DNA of 64,000 bases from Halovivax ruber XH-70 (GCF_000328525.1 NC_019964.1:2790001-2854000); one strand, 5' to 3'; positions 16,739-26,550 are shown, counted from the first letter of the stretch. Made by a program: numbers and translations. The notes: generated by a model from the sequence alone, not told the origin.

Positions 16739-19700
16739 ATGAGAGGTACACACCACTCGACCCTGATCAGGGTCATGGCACTCGTGTTCGCGTTCCTCAT
16801 GGTGAGCTCCATGCCCGCGATGGCGTTCGCGGGAGGCAGCCTCGGAGGAGCAACGACACAGGCAGATCTCGACAGCGGTGTCGGGACGGAGAGTATCGAA
16901 TCGGACGCCACGACGGCGTCCGTAGACATTTCAGAAGAGTTGCTAGAATCCGAGGAGCGGATCGAGGCGATCGTCCGCTTCGAGGATGCAGACCTGGCTA
17001 CGGCATCGTCAGCCGTCGAAGCCCAATCCCTGCTCAAGACGCAGGCCCAAGAGACACAGGGAGACTTCGTCGATTGGGCTCAGGAGACGCCAGGGGTTGC
17101 GGTCCAGAACGATTTCTGGGTCACTAATGCCGTGTTGATATCGGTCGACACCGACGCGGCAAGGGAGAACGACCTGTTCGAGAAAATGGCGAATCAGCCA
17201 CACGTCGAACGGATCCACGAGAACATGGAGTTCTCGCTCCCAGGTGGCGAATCCGCCGACGGCGCCCAGGCTGGTGGATCGGCCAGTGCTGCCGAAACCA
17301 GCCCGTCACCCCAGAACGAGAACGTCACGTACGGACTCGACCAGATCAACGTGACTGAAACCTGGTCGCAGTTCGGTACCAAGGGTGACGGCGCGAAGAT
17401 CGCCGTCCTCGACACGGGTGTCGACGTCAGTCACCCGGACCTCGACCTCTACACCGAGGACGAGTCTGACCCGACCTACCCGGGCGGGTGGGCGGAGTTC
17501 GACTCCAACGGTAACCAGGTCGAAGGCTCCGAACCGCACGACAGCGGCGAACACGGGACGCACGTCACCGGCACCGTCTCGGGCGCCGAAGATCCCGCGG
17601 GAGACGTGCCAACCTACGGCGTCGCACCGGAAGCCGACGTCATGCACGGGATGGTCCTCCCCGGCGGCGGGGGCTCGTTCGCCCAGATCGCCGGCGGCAT
17701 CGAGTGGGCGGCCGAAGAGGACGCCGACGTCGTCTCGATGAGTCTCGGCGCGACAGGTAAAAACGGCGAGCTCATCGACGTCGTCGAGAACGCCAACGAC
17801 GCCGGCACGCTCGTCATCGCGGCGATCGGCAACCAGGGCCTGTTCGACCCGGACCCGCCGGGCTACAGCGCCTCCCCGGGTAACTACTACTCGTCGTTCG
17901 GCGTCGGCGCGGTCGACGCCAACGCGGACGTCGCGTCGTTCTCGCTCGGCGAAGAGATCGACACGGCGAGCGCGTGGGGATCCGACGCACCCGATTACTG
18001 GCCGGACCAGTACACCGAACCGGCCGTCTCCGCACCCGGTGTCGACGTGCTGAGTTCGGTCCCCGGTGGGAACTACGACGGCTCCTTCTCGGGCACGTCG
18101 ATGGCCACGCCGCACGTCGCCGGCGCGGTCGGGCTGATGGTCTCGGCCTCCGGCGACGCTGCCAGCAACGAGATGATGGTCGACGCGCTCGAGGAGACGG
18201 CCTGGAAACCCGACGACTGGGACCAGCCGGCCGACGAGCGTGACAACCGCTACGGCAGCGGGATCATCGACGTCCCCGCCGCGACCGCCCTCGTGGCGCT
18301 CGACAGCGGGGTCAACGGCACGGTGACCGACTCGGCAGGCGAGCCGATCGAGGGCGCGACCGTCTCCCTCGACGCCGGTCGAACCGCCCAGACGGACGGA
18401 AACGGCAGCTACCAGCTGCTGGCTCAGCCCGGCACCTACGAGGTGACGGCGAACGGCTTCGGCTACGCCGAGACGAACGCGACCGTCGAGATTCCGGACA
18501 ACGAGACGGTCGTAGAGCAAGACTTCGAACTCGCCGACGGGCTCGGAACCGAACTCCTGTCGGGACAGCCCGAAGACGTCAACCGGGGCGAGTCGTTCAC
18601 GGTGACCGCCGACGTGGCGAACGTCGAGACGATCACGATCGACAACCTCGGTGGCTACGACGGTGACCTCACCCTCACCGTCAACGGTGACGAAGTCGCG
18701 GTGGGCGAACCGCACGACTTCGACGAACCGTTCACCGGCGAGCTGACGGTCGACGTCCAGACCGATTCGCTCGGCGTCGGGGACATCGAACTGCACCACA
18801 CGTTCGACGGACTCGGCGATCAGAGCGAACTGACGACCGGGCCGACGACCGTCTTCGAGGATGTCTACTCGGTCGCGGTCCTCGACGACTCCTCGTCGGC
18901 CACCGACACGCTCGTCAGTCGGATCGAGGACAACACACCCGGCTACGTCGAGGTCGACGCGGTCTACGACGACGCCGGTGATGCACTCGCCGACGATCCC
19001 GCCTCCTACGACGGCTGGATCGTCCACAATATTCCGGCAGACGACGCCGGAGCGTTCGTCGACGCGACCGACGACGCGCTGACGGGCGTCGTCTGGATGG
19101 ACCAGTGGGGATCGGGCAGCGACGCGATCCCGTCGAAATCCGCAGCGGTCGGGAACCCGGCCGAGACGGATCAGGGCTTCTCCGCGCCGAACCCGAGCAT
19201 GGAGATCCTGGACGAGCACCCGATCTTCGACGGCGTCGGCGAGCCCGGCGACGAGGTGCAGCTCCACACCGCCGGCTTCGCCGACACGACCTGGTTCGAC
19301 GGCTACGACGGCCAGGTCATCGGGCACGTTCAATCCGGTTCGGTCACGGATGGCTCCGGCCTCGGCATCGACGCCGAGAAACAGAGCGTCCTCCTCGCGT
19401 CGTCCGGCCTCACGACCTTCGTGGACGCGGGAGACTACACGGCCGAGGCAGACGCGATCTTCGGCAACGCCGTCACCTGGGCGGCCGAGCCGCCCCACAG
19501 CCGCATCGTCGAAGACCAACCAGACCACGTCGCCGAGGGCGAGGACGTCGGCGCGACCTTCGACGTCGAGGGCCTCGAGAAGGTCTCGACGAGCCTGCAC
19601 GAGTCCTCGACGATCGATCAGGACGACCTGATGCTGTATCTCGACGGGTCCGTCAACGCCTTCGACCAGTGGCGATCCTACCCCGACTACGTCACGAAAG

Positions 19701-22258
19701 AGGACTACTCGGTCCACGTCGAGGTCGACGAGGGTGCGGTCGGCTCCGTCGTCCTCGAACACACGTTCGTCGATCGACAGGGCGAGGAGATCGTCCTGAC
19801 GACCGGGCCCACGGCCGTCTACGACGCGCCGCTAGACGTACCCGGTGACGTCGGCACGATCCAGGAGGCCGTCGACCTCGCACCCGACGGCGCCGAGATC
19901 GTCGTCGCCGACGGCACCTACGAAGAGGCCGTCACGATCGACGAGACGCAGGATCTGACGCTCACGAGCGCCGACGGCGCGATGCCAACGATCGTCGCCC
20001 CCGAGGACGCCTCGGGTGACACCGTCTCGATCGGTGCCGACGGCGTCAGCCTGAGTGGATTCGACGTCGACGCCGGTGGCAACGGCGGCGTCGCCGTCAC
20101 GGCGGCCGACGCCACCGTCTCAGATGTGAGCGTGTCGAACGCCAGTAGCGCCATCTCGCTCGACGGCGCGACGGGCGCGGCCGTCTCCGACGTCAGCGTC
20201 TCGGACGCCGCGACCGGCATCGCCGTCTCGGACAGCCGGAACAGTTCCGTGACGAACGGCGAGGTTTCGGCGACCGACATCGGCGTCGGCGTCGCCAACT
20301 CCGAATTCGTCGACGTCTCCGAGACGTCGGTCGACGCGGGCGAGCACGGCATCGGGATCGATGGCGCTGACGCCATCACCGTGACGAACAACTCCGTGAC
20401 GAACGCGTCGGTGGGCATCGGCGCCACCGACAGCGCCGTCGACACGATCTCCGGTACCGACGCGACCGACGTCGGCGTTGGAATCGGCATCGACGGTGGG
20501 TCGGTCGAAGCCGTCACCGAGAACGGCGTGACGGGAGCGGAGACCGCTATCGCCGTCGAGAACGACGCCAGCGTGGCCGACCTCTCGCACAACGATGTCG
20601 CCGACAGCACGGCCGGACTCTCGATCGCTGGTTCGTTCACGAGCGTCGACGCCACGATGAACGCCATCGCGGCCGAGACCGGGATCGAGACGGGTGACGT
20701 CTCGAACGACCGTGTCTCGATCGGCTTCAACGACCTCGAAGCGACCGAGACCGCCATCGCCCACACCGGCGAAGATGCGTTAGACGCGCGTCACAACTGG
20801 TTCGGCGACCGCGGCCCGGTTGCGAACAACGGCGTCAGCGGCGACGTCGTCTACAGTCCGTTCCTGACCGAGGCGCCTGACAGCGTCGACGCGAACACGA
20901 CGGAGATCGCCGTCGACGTCGTCATGGACGAAGGCGGGACGTACACGATCGGCGTGCCCGGCACGACCGATCAGACCGTCAGCGACGTCTTCGGCGACGA
21001 CTTCGGCGGGACGGCCTACGGCTACGATTCCGGTGACGGGAAGTGGAACCAGCTGAACGACAACCACGACCTGAGTTCCCTCTCGGCGATCCTCGTGACC
21101 GACGCCGACGCGGGCGCCGCCGTCCTCGACTTCCAGGTCGAAGACGACTTCACCCTGCCGGGCTCCGAGAACCTGAACCAGGGCTGGAACCTGGTGAGCC
21201 CGACCGCCTACACGGACACGGCGGACGGCTTCGGGAACTCGAACAGCCCCGACAACGTCCACGTCGCCTACGACCACGGGTCGAACCACCTCGGTGAGAC
21301 CGTCGACGCGCTCGGCAACGAGTACGACGGCGACGCGGAGGTGAACCCGTTCGGCGGCTACTGGGTCCACATCGAGAGCGAGGACGACGAATATCAGCAA
21401 AGCGTCGACCTCGAACGGAACCCAACGACCGACGAGCTCTATTCGGAACTCAGCCTGCTGTCGTCGGACGATGACGACGGCGACGACGGGCCGACGCTGC
21501 CCGACGAGGTGAACGTGGCCGTCGTCGACGAAGCGAATTACCACGAGGGTGCGCTCGAAGGCGTCCTCGACGAGCAACTCGACAGCCGCTACACGGTCGA
21601 GACGCTCACGGCCGACCAGGTCATGGATTCGATGGGCGACTACGACGTCTTCGTCGTCCAGCGCTTCGGGAGCGACGAACTCGCCCAGGACTTCACCGAT
21701 GCGCTCGGCCCCAACCAGGCGACGATTTACCTGGATTCCTACCAGGGTGGCACGTCCGAGGCCTACGCGGACGGCGTCTACCGGCTCCACAACATCCGCG
21801 AGGATCCGGCCGTCCGGACCGAGGAGGCCACGGCCACCGACGGTGAACCGGTCGAACTCGACATCAACGCGGATCACCCGATCTTCGAGGATGTCGGGAG
21901 CGCCGGCGACACCGTCACGGTCTACGACGGCTCGACGACCTGGGGCGCCTGGTTCGACGACTACGGCGGGACGGTTCTCGCCGACGGCGACTGGAGCGCC
22001 GGCATCGACGGCGAGCACGAAGGCAGCGCAGTCGCGGTGGACACGGATCGAAACGAGATCCTGAACACGGCCATCGCGCGCGACTACTTCACCGACGAAG
22101 AGAGCTTCACGGAGGCGGGCAGTCAGTTGCTCGCGAACTCCGTCGAACACGGCGCTGACCTCGCGTTCGGCGTCGCGTCCGCGGGCGAGAGCGAGACGAG
22201 CGCCCCGAGCGCCAGCGCCGCGATCGGACCCGCACCGACCGGCGCCATCGCCGGCTAG
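16739..22258 (+). CDS. Giant secreted subtilisin-like protease (S8), multi-domain
   Basis: An 1839-residue exported protease. Residues 1-~33 form a signal peptide (MRGTHHSTLIRVMALVFAFL). A pro-domain follows, then the S8 catalytic domain with D225 (VLDTGVD), H272 (EHGTHVTG), N in AIGNQG and S454 (SGTSMATPHVAG). Downstream come a carboxypeptidase-regulatory-like beta domain (~524-588), a Rossmann-like module (~705-850), a NosD/pectate-lyase-like right-handed beta-helix (~1033-1377), a second beta region, and a second copy of the Rossmann-like module (~1590-1780) that shares HPIF..VG..GD.V and WFD.Y.G. with the first. There is no C-terminal anchor: it ends APTGAIAG. I start at the ATG at 16739, 15 codons inside the open frame, because it precedes the signal peptide directly. 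Probably an extracellular or surface protease. Confidence 0.9.
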   Translation: MRGTHHSTLIRVMALVFAFLMVSSMPAMAFAGGSLGGATTQADLDSGVGTESIESDATTASVDISEELLESEERIEAIVRFEDADLATASSAVEAQSLLKTQAQETQGDFVDWAQETPGVAVQNDFWVTNAVLISVDTDAARENDLFEKMANQPHVERIHENMEFSLPGGESADGAQAGGSASAAETSPSPQNENVTYGLDQINVTETWSQFGTKGDGAKIAVLDTGVDVSHPDLDLYTEDESDPTYPGGWAEFDSNGNQVEGSEPHDSGEHGTHVTGTVSGAEDPAGDVPTYGVAPEADVMHGMVLPGGGGSFAQIAGGIEWAAEEDADVVSMSLGATGKNGELIDVVENANDAGTLVIAAIGNQGLFDPDPPGYSASPGNYYSSFGVGAVDANADVASFSLGEEIDTASAWGSDAPDYWPDQYTEPAVSAPGVDVLSSVPGGNYDGSFSGTSMATPHVAGAVGLMVSASGDAASNEMMVDALEETAWKPDDWDQPADERDNRYGSGIIDVPAATALVALDSGVNGTVTDSAGEPIEGATVSLDAGRTAQTDGNGSYQLLAQPGTYEVTANGFGYAETNATVEIPDNETVVEQDFELADGLGTELLSGQPEDVNRGESFTVTADVANVETITIDNLGGYDGDLTLTVNGDEVAVGEPHDFDEPFTGELTVDVQTDSLGVGDIELHHTFDGLGDQSELTTGPTTVFEDVYSVAVLDDSSSATDTLVSRIEDNTPGYVEVDAVYDDAGDALADDPASYDGWIVHNIPADDAGAFVDATDDALTGVVWMDQWGSGSDAIPSKSAAVGNPAETDQGFSAPNPSMEILDEHPIFDGVGEPGDEVQLHTAGFADTTWFDGYDGQVIGHVQSGSVTDGSGLGIDAEKQSVLLASSGLTTFVDAGDYTAEADAIFGNAVTWAAEPPHSRIVEDQPDHVAEGEDVGATFDVEGLEKVSTSLHESSTIDQDDLMLYLDGSVNAFDQWRSYPDYVTKEDYSVHVEVDEGAVGSVVLEHTFVDRQGEEIVLTTGPTAVYDAPLDVPGDVGTIQEAVDLAPDGAEIVVADGTYEEAVTIDETQDLTLTSADGAMPTIVAPEDASGDTVSIGADGVSLSGFDVDAGGNGGVAVTAADATVSDVSVSNASSAISLDGATGAAVSDVSVSDAATGIAVSDSRNSSVTNGEVSATDIGVGVANSEFVDVSETSVDAGEHGIGIDGADAITVTNNSVTNASVGIGATDSAVDTISGTDATDVGVGIGIDGGSVEAVTENGVTGAETAIAVENDASVADLSHNDVADSTAGLSIAGSFTSVDATMNAIAAETGIETGDVSNDRVSIGFNDLEATETAIAHTGEDALDARHNWFGDRGPVANNGVSGDVVYSPFLTEAPDSVDANTTEIAVDVVMDEGGTYTIGVPGTTDQTVSDVFGDDFGGTAYGYDSGDGKWNQLNDNHDLSSLSAILVTDADAGAAVLDFQVEDDFTLPGSENLNQGWNLVSPTAYTDTADGFGNSNSPDNVHVAYDHGSNHLGETVDALGNEYDGDAEVNPFGGYWVHIESEDDEYQQSVDLERNPTTDELYSELSLLSSDDDDGDDGPTLPDEVNVAVVDEANYHEGALEGVLDEQLDSRYTVETLTADQVMDSMGDYDVFVVQRFGSDELAQDFTDALGPNQATIYLDSYQGGTSEAYADGVYRLHNIREDPAVRTEEATATDGEPVELDINADHPIFEDVGSAGDTVTVYDGSTTWGAWFDDYGGTVLADGDWSAGIDGEHEGSAVAVDTDRNEILNTAIARDYFTDEESFTEAGSQLLANSVEHGADLAFGVASAGESETSAPSASAAIGPAPTGAIAG

Positions 22259-22303
22259 ACGCACCGATTCCTGACCACCCATTTATCGATACACACCACT
22301 CCA

Positions 22304-22996
22304 ATGCACCCAAACTCACGAATCCGAACGGTCGCCCTGGTCGTGATAGTTACCATGGTCGCGGTGAGTACGCTTTCCGCCGCCCCGATCGCAGCGAGCG
22401 ACGATCCGCCGCCACCGCCACACTCGTTCCACGGCGAGGTGTACGTCGACGGCGAGCCAGCACCGCCTGGCACCGAGATCGTCGCCATGATCGACGGCGA
22501 GGAGCGTGGCGAAATCGTCGTCTCCGAGAACGGAACCTACGGCGGCCCCACGGTCGGCGACGAGAAGCTCGTCGTCCACGGCGAGGAGGGCGACGATGGG
22601 AAGGAAATCACCTTCCTCGTCGACGGCGAGGCGGTGAGCGAAACCGCCACGTGGACGGCAGGCGGCGACGACGAATTCCACCTCGTCGTCGGCGACGCGC
22701 CCAGCGGCGGTGGCGGCGGTGGATTCGGCGCCCCGCCATCGGATAGCGACGGCGACGACGGCGGATCCGCCCAGGCAACGTCTGAGGAGACGGACGGCGA
22801 CGATGACGAGAACGCTGGCGATGGGACTGACGATGGAGACTCGGACGGCGACGACAGCGACGAAGCCACCAGCGAAGACGGTGACGACGGCTCCGGATCG
22901 CCAGACGACGATGCGTCGTCGATGCCCGGCTTCGGGAGTGCCAGCGCCCTCCTCGGCCTGCTCGCGAGCGTCGCCTTGCTCGCTCGGCGCCGGTAA
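22304..22996 (+). CDS. PGF-CTERM surface protein
   Basis: A 230-residue exported protein: signal peptide at residues 1-~31, a small beta domain (FHGEVYVDGEPAPPGTEIVA...), a poly-Gly patch and a long Asp/Glu/Ser/Thr linker, then MPGFGSASALLGLLASVALL followed by ARRR. That tail is the PGF-CTERM tripartite signal (PGF, hydrophobic helix, basic end), which archaeosortase ArtA processes and exchanges for a lipid anchor. The linker is suited to O-glycosylation. It follows the subtilase gene by 45 bp in the same direction and may be cotranscribed. Confidence 0.88.
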   Translation: MHPNSRIRTVALVVIVTMVAVSTLSAAPIAASDDPPPPPHSFHGEVYVDGEPAPPGTEIVAMIDGEERGEIVVSENGTYGGPTVGDEKLVVHGEEGDDGKEITFLVDGEAVSETATWTAGGDDEFHLVVGDAPSGGGGGGFGAPPSDSDGDDGGSAQATSEETDGDDDENAGDGTDDGDSDGDDSDEATSEDGDDGSGSPDDDASSMPGFGSASALLGLLASVALLARRR

Positions 22997-23009
22997 CGGC
23001 ACCTCCTGA

Positions 23010-23029
23010 CGCCCACTGTGGGCGTTTTT
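23010..23029 (+). terminator. Hairpin plus T-tract terminator
   Basis: CGCCCAC / GTGGGCG forms a tight hairpin followed immediately by TTTTT, 14 bp behind the PGF-CTERM gene stop. It is a good candidate end of the subtilase/PGF-CTERM transcript. Confidence 0.6.
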
Positions 23030-23119
23030 CGACGGGCTGATTGCCCTACTGCTATCAACGGCTCGAGACACAAACGGAGCAAAGCGCGAGCGCCGTGAGC
23101 AAGGTGGCCGAGCGGATAG

Positions 23120-23836
23120 TCAGCCGCACTCCCAGAGGTCCGCAGTGAGTCGATCGGCCCACCGGATGTTTTCACCGGGTTCGACATACGCCTCGTGCCC
23201 GGAGACGACGTCAGTGACGTCTACGCTCTCGAAGATCGCTGGCGGACCGGCCAGGGAGTCACGACAGTCGACTCCGCGACACCCGAGGCCGGCACTGCGC
23301 GAGAGGAGTCGATAGAGCCAGCAGACGGTCCGGTCGGTTCTGGAGTGGTAGGACAGCACCCGTGTGGCCGACTCGCGGATACCGGCTGTGTACCGGGTCC
23401 CATCGCAGACGGAATCGGCGTCGACACCGGGGGCCAGGAGGGCGACGGTATCGACGACGAGGTCGCCAGCGAGGTCGACGAGCGCCTCGAGGACCACGCG
23501 AGCGCCGAGCGAGTGGGCGAGCAAGACGAGAGTCGCGTCGGACGCCCGCGAACGAATCGTCCGAAGCCGGTCGGCGAGCCGACGGCCGGCAGCGTCCGCC
23601 CGCCGGCGCGCCCGCCAGAAGTTGACCGTGTGTGCGTCCCACTGGGCCGGGACGACCGAAACGTCGACGCCGCGGCGGTCGAACGCCCGTTCGAAGTCGG
23701 CGGCGTACCCGTCACTCGCCGTCCGCCCGAACCAGCCGTGGACGAAGAGACAGCAGGTATCACCGTCCCAGAACTCGGCCGGGGTGGTCGGGGCGGGTTC
23801 GGTCAGGTCCACCACGGGAGCGTCACCGTCGGTCAT
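23120..23836 (-). CDS. Alpha/beta-hydrolase fold protein
   Basis: A 238-residue cytoplasmic protein. CCLFVHGWFGRT is the oxyanion-hole strand with HG, LLAHSLGARVVLEAL is the nucleophile elbow (Ser in AHSLG), LLAPGVDAD lies near the expected acid and the C-terminal VSGHEAYV provides the histidine. The arrangement resembles lipase-like hydrolases of the DUF676/DUF726 type. The substrate cannot be inferred. Downstream on this strand, toward lower coordinates, it converges on the PGF-CTERM gene. Confidence 0.82.
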   Translation of the reverse strand: MTDGDAPVVDLTEPAPTTPAEFWDGDTCCLFVHGWFGRTASDGYAADFERAFDRRGVDVSVVPAQWDAHTVNFWRARRRADAAGRRLADRLRTIRSRASDATLVLLAHSLGARVVLEALVDLAGDLVVDTVALLAPGVDADSVCDGTRYTAGIRESATRVLSYHSRTDRTVCWLYRLLSRSAGLGCRGVDCRDSLAGPPAIFESVDVTDVVSGHEAYVEPGENIRWADRLTADLWECG

Positions 23837-23975
23837 TGGATCGAACGATCGTCGAACAGCCAGCGACGTCGAGACGGGTCGCTGACCAGACAGGTTGCGA
23901 TGCGCGTCGAGCGCCGATAGTCGTTTCGACGAGACGGTTGTGCTCGCTCCCGGTGGTCGCTGCGCGCACTGCCAC

Positions 23976-24055
23976 TGGTCTGCTCAAATCTCCGTGTTAG
24001 GGTTTCCTTCAGCACAGACTGCTCGCTACGCTCGCAGTGTTGTGCTGAAGAGAAA
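23976..24055 (-). repeat. Trailer of tRNA-Arg with inverted T-arm copy
   Basis: Directly 3' of tRNA-Arg on the minus strand: ttcagcaca / tgtgctgaa brackets an inner ctgc-gagcgtagcga-gcag hairpin, and the sequence then continues as an inverted copy of the tRNA's own T-arm (cggagatttgag at about 23983-23994). The inverted arms together are about 33 nt each. Further on, gcgaccaccgggagc matches the third B hairpin of the array near 16160. Confidence 0.75.
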
Positions 24056-24128
24056 CGTCCTGACGGAGATTTGAACTCCGGTCCCTGGCTCCGCAAGCCA
24101 AGAGGATAGTCCACTACCCTACCAGGAC
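24056..24128 (-). tRNA. tRNA-Arg (anticodon GCG)
   Basis: Acceptor stem gtcctgg/tcaggac with G73, D stem around ggg...tcc, anticodon stem ttggc/gccag enclosing loop ttgcgga (anticodon GCG), T stem cggag/ctccg with loop ttcaaat. All four arms pair. CCA is not encoded. It decodes CGC (and CGT). Confidence 0.95.
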
Positions 24129-24277
24129 TCGAATATTCCTATCGCGGGTTCGGTTAAAGCCCTTTCGAAACGGACACGTGCAGTCCGGTGATTGCACCGC
24201 AAATAATGTTGATACGGCACGCCCGCGAGAGGGTAAAATACAGTCGGTGAAATACCTATTTCACCCTCCAGAACAGA

Positions 24278-24285
24278 TTTTATAA
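24278..24285 (+). promoter_or_regulatory. TATA box of the lipoprotein gene
   Basis: TTTATAAT lies 20-27 bp before the ATG at 24305, a strong archaeal TATA box for a leaderless transcript. An inverted repeat, gtgaaatacc-tatttcac, lies just upstream at about 24247-24264 and could be an operator. Confidence 0.6.
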
Positions 24286-24304
24286 TTGGCGGCGAAGTGG
24301 GGGT

Positions 24305-24886
24305 ATGCGCCGACGCAAACTGCTCGCAGGCCTCGGAAGCACAGCAACGATCCCACTCGTCGCCGGTTGTCTCACCGACGACGACGAGGATGATGACGAA
24401 AACGAGGAGGAAGAGGAGAACTCCTCCGACGACGGCAACGAATCGATCGACGATGGGGAAAACGGCTCGGAGGACGGGAACGAATCCGATGACGGAAACG
24501 AGTCCGAAGACGGGAACGACAACGAGTCGACGACGAATTCGATCGAGACGCTCTCACAGACCGAACTCGACGACGCTGCCGAAGACGACCGAAACGTTGA
24601 GGCCACCGCGACGGTCACGGCCGACGGCGAGAGCGTCGTGATCGAAGGACAGCTCGAAGCAGCGACGCCGTGTCACGAAGCCGTCGTCACCGGCACGACG
24701 CTGGAAGACGGCACGCTGACGGTGAGGGTCGGGCTCGAGAAGACGGACGCCGACACGTGTACGCAGATGATCAGTCAGATCGACTACAAGGCAACGGTCG
24801 ACATCACGGACGGTGAGGCGACATCAGTAGTCGTCGTTCACACCGACAGGGTCGACGAGACGACCGCCGCCGACACCGAGCTGTAA
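24305..24886 (+). CDS. Tat-exported lipoprotein with FxLD-like domain
   Basis: A 193-residue protein with a Tat-type signal (MRRRKLLAGLGSTATIPLVAG) and a lipobox ending at C21 (LVAGC), so it should be lipid-anchored outside the membrane. An acidic linker of about 60 residues (runs of D, E, N, S) precedes a ~110-residue beta-rich domain with two cysteines (TPCHEA and DTCTQM) that could pair. The domain has the look of small haloarchaeal periplasmic-type beta domains; the function is unknown. Confidence 0.8.
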   Translation: MRRRKLLAGLGSTATIPLVAGCLTDDDEDDDENEEEEENSSDDGNESIDDGENGSEDGNESDDGNESEDGNDNESTTNSIETLSQTELDDAAEDDRNVEATATVTADGESVVIEGQLEAATPCHEAVVTGTTLEDGTLTVRVGLEKTDADTCTQMISQIDYKATVDITDGEATSVVVVHTDRVDETTAADTEL

Positions 24887-25047
24887 CCAGTTCGCGAATC
24901 GCGACTATCGCCCCGCTGACGACACCCCCAGCCTCACCGCCAGATCACTTTTCTTCGCAGTTACCCGCCTCCGGGTGCCGATTCGTCGCGAACCAGCCAG
25001 CGCGTTTGACAATACTTATGCGCGGTTGCATCCTGTTCGGGCATAGC

Positions 25048-26478
25048 ATGAGCGACATCGAGGGGATCTACGAGGATCTCGAGGCGGACGTCTCCCTCGA
25101 GAAGTTTCGCGAGGCCGTCGAGGCCAAAGTCGAGCAAATGGGCGGGCTCGCGGACGAGGAGACGGCCGCCATGCTCGTCGCCCACGAGGTGGGCGAGAGC
25201 GAGGTCGGCGGGATCGCAGACATCGAACCGGGAATGGAAGAGGTGAAATTCGTCGCGAAGGTGACGAACGTCGGGGAGGTGAAGACCTTCGAACGCGAGG
25301 GCGAGGACGACGACGGCCGCGTCGTCAACGTCGACGTCGCCGACGAGACAGGGGCCGTCCGGATCACCTTCTGGGACGAGCGTGCCGTAGCCGCCGTCGA
25401 GGAACTCGAAGCGGGACAGGTGCTCCGGATCAAGGGCCGACCGAAGGACGGCTACAGCGGCGTCGAGGTCAACGTCGACGAGGCCCAGCCGGACGACGAC
25501 ACGGAGATCGAGGTGAACGTCTCGGATACACACACCGTCGAGGCCCTCACGATCGGGCTCTCGGACGTCACCCTCGTCGGCGAGGTGCTGGAGACGGGTT
25601 CGATACGCACGTTCGACCGCGACGACGGCTCCGAGGGGAAGGTCTCGAACCTCACCCTCGGCGACGAGACCGGACGCGTGCGCGTCACTCTCTGGGACGA
25701 GCAGGCCGATCTCGCCACCGAAATCGACGACAGCGAGGTCGTCGAGGTGGTCGACGGCTACGTCAAAGAACGCGACGGAAACCTCGAACTCCACGTCGGC
25801 AATCAGGGAACGGTCGAGGTCGTCGACGAAGACGTCCAGTACGTCCCGGACAGCACACCGATCGAGGACGTCGAGATCGACCAGACGGTCGACCTGAAAG
25901 GCGTCGTCCGCTCGGCCGACCCGGTTCGCACCTTCGACCGCGACGACGGCTCCGAGGGACAGGTTCGAAACATCCGCGTGCAGGACGCGACGGGTGACCT
26001 CCGGGTCGCGCTCTGGGGCGAAAAGGCCGACATCGACATCGGCCCCGGCGACGAGGTCGCGCTGGCCGACGTCGAGATCCAGGACGGCTGGCAGGACGAC
26101 CTCGAAGCCTCCGCCGGCTGGCGCTCCACCATCACGGTGTTGAACGCGGCCGAGACCGACGCAGGTAGTGACTCGGAAGGGGGCAGCGATTCCTCGAGCC
26201 TCTCGTCGTTCGCCGACGGCGGTGGGTCGAAGTCGTCAGCGTCGGATTCGGACGATACCAGCGAGACGAGCGCCGATCCGGCCGAATCGAGCGGCCCGGC
26301 GGACGGCGAGGAGATCGAGTTCACTGGCGTCGTCGTGCAAGCGGGCGAGCCAATCATCCTCGACGACGGCGAGACGACGATGCGCGTCGACTCCGGGACC
26401 GACGTCGGTCTCGGCGAAGAAGTGACCGCCCGTGGGCCGGTCGACGACGGCGTCATCGACGCCGAGGAACTCTTCTAG
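25048..26478 (+). CDS. rpaC: Replication protein A, three OB folds
   Basis: A 476-residue single-stranded DNA-binding protein. After a helical N-terminal domain (residues ~1-60, ending ADIEPGM), three OB-fold repeats are obvious because each contains the same block: 'VKTFEREG..DDGRVVNVDVADETGAVRITFWDE', 'IRTFDRDDGSEGKVSNLTLGDETGRVRVTLWDE' and 'VRTFDRDDGSEGQVRNIRVQDATGDLRVALWGE'. A Ser/Asp-rich linker leads to a last small OB-like domain (IEFTGVVVQAGEPIILDDGETTM). It protects ssDNA in replication and repair. Next come a histone gene and a deacetylase-like gene in the same direction, an order I believe is conserved in haloarchaea. The ATG at 25048 is preferred over 25006 because it begins MSDIEGIYEDL. 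Confidence 0.92.
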   Translation: MSDIEGIYEDLEADVSLEKFREAVEAKVEQMGGLADEETAAMLVAHEVGESEVGGIADIEPGMEEVKFVAKVTNVGEVKTFEREGEDDDGRVVNVDVADETGAVRITFWDERAVAAVEELEAGQVLRIKGRPKDGYSGVEVNVDEAQPDDDTEIEVNVSDTHTVEALTIGLSDVTLVGEVLETGSIRTFDRDDGSEGKVSNLTLGDETGRVRVTLWDEQADLATEIDDSEVVEVVDGYVKERDGNLELHVGNQGTVEVVDEDVQYVPDSTPIEDVEIDQTVDLKGVVRSADPVRTFDRDDGSEGQVRNIRVQDATGDLRVALWGEKADIDIGPGDEVALADVEIQDGWQDDLEASAGWRSTITVLNAAETDAGSDSEGGSDSSSLSSFADGGGSKSSASDSDDTSETSADPAESSGPADGEEIEFTGVVVQAGEPIILDDGETTMRVDSGTDVGLGEEVTARGPVDDGVIDAEELF

Positions 26479-26520
26479 CAACCGGGTTCCCCCGATACCT
26501 GACCGGTCAGTGACGGAAGG

Positions 26521-26526
26521 GTTAAG
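26521..26526 (+). promoter_or_regulatory. TATA-like box of the histone gene
   Basis: GTTAAG lies 25-30 bp before the histone ATG at 26551, so the histone gene probably has its own promoter despite its place behind rpaC. Confidence 0.5.
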
Positions 26527-26550
26527 GGGGTCACACGCGGCCGTTTTCGT

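Noticed and set aside
17306-19762. 818-codon open frame opposite the subtilase gene
   Set aside because: Antisense shadow of a high-GC gene; composition dominated by Arg, Val and Asp without any domain.
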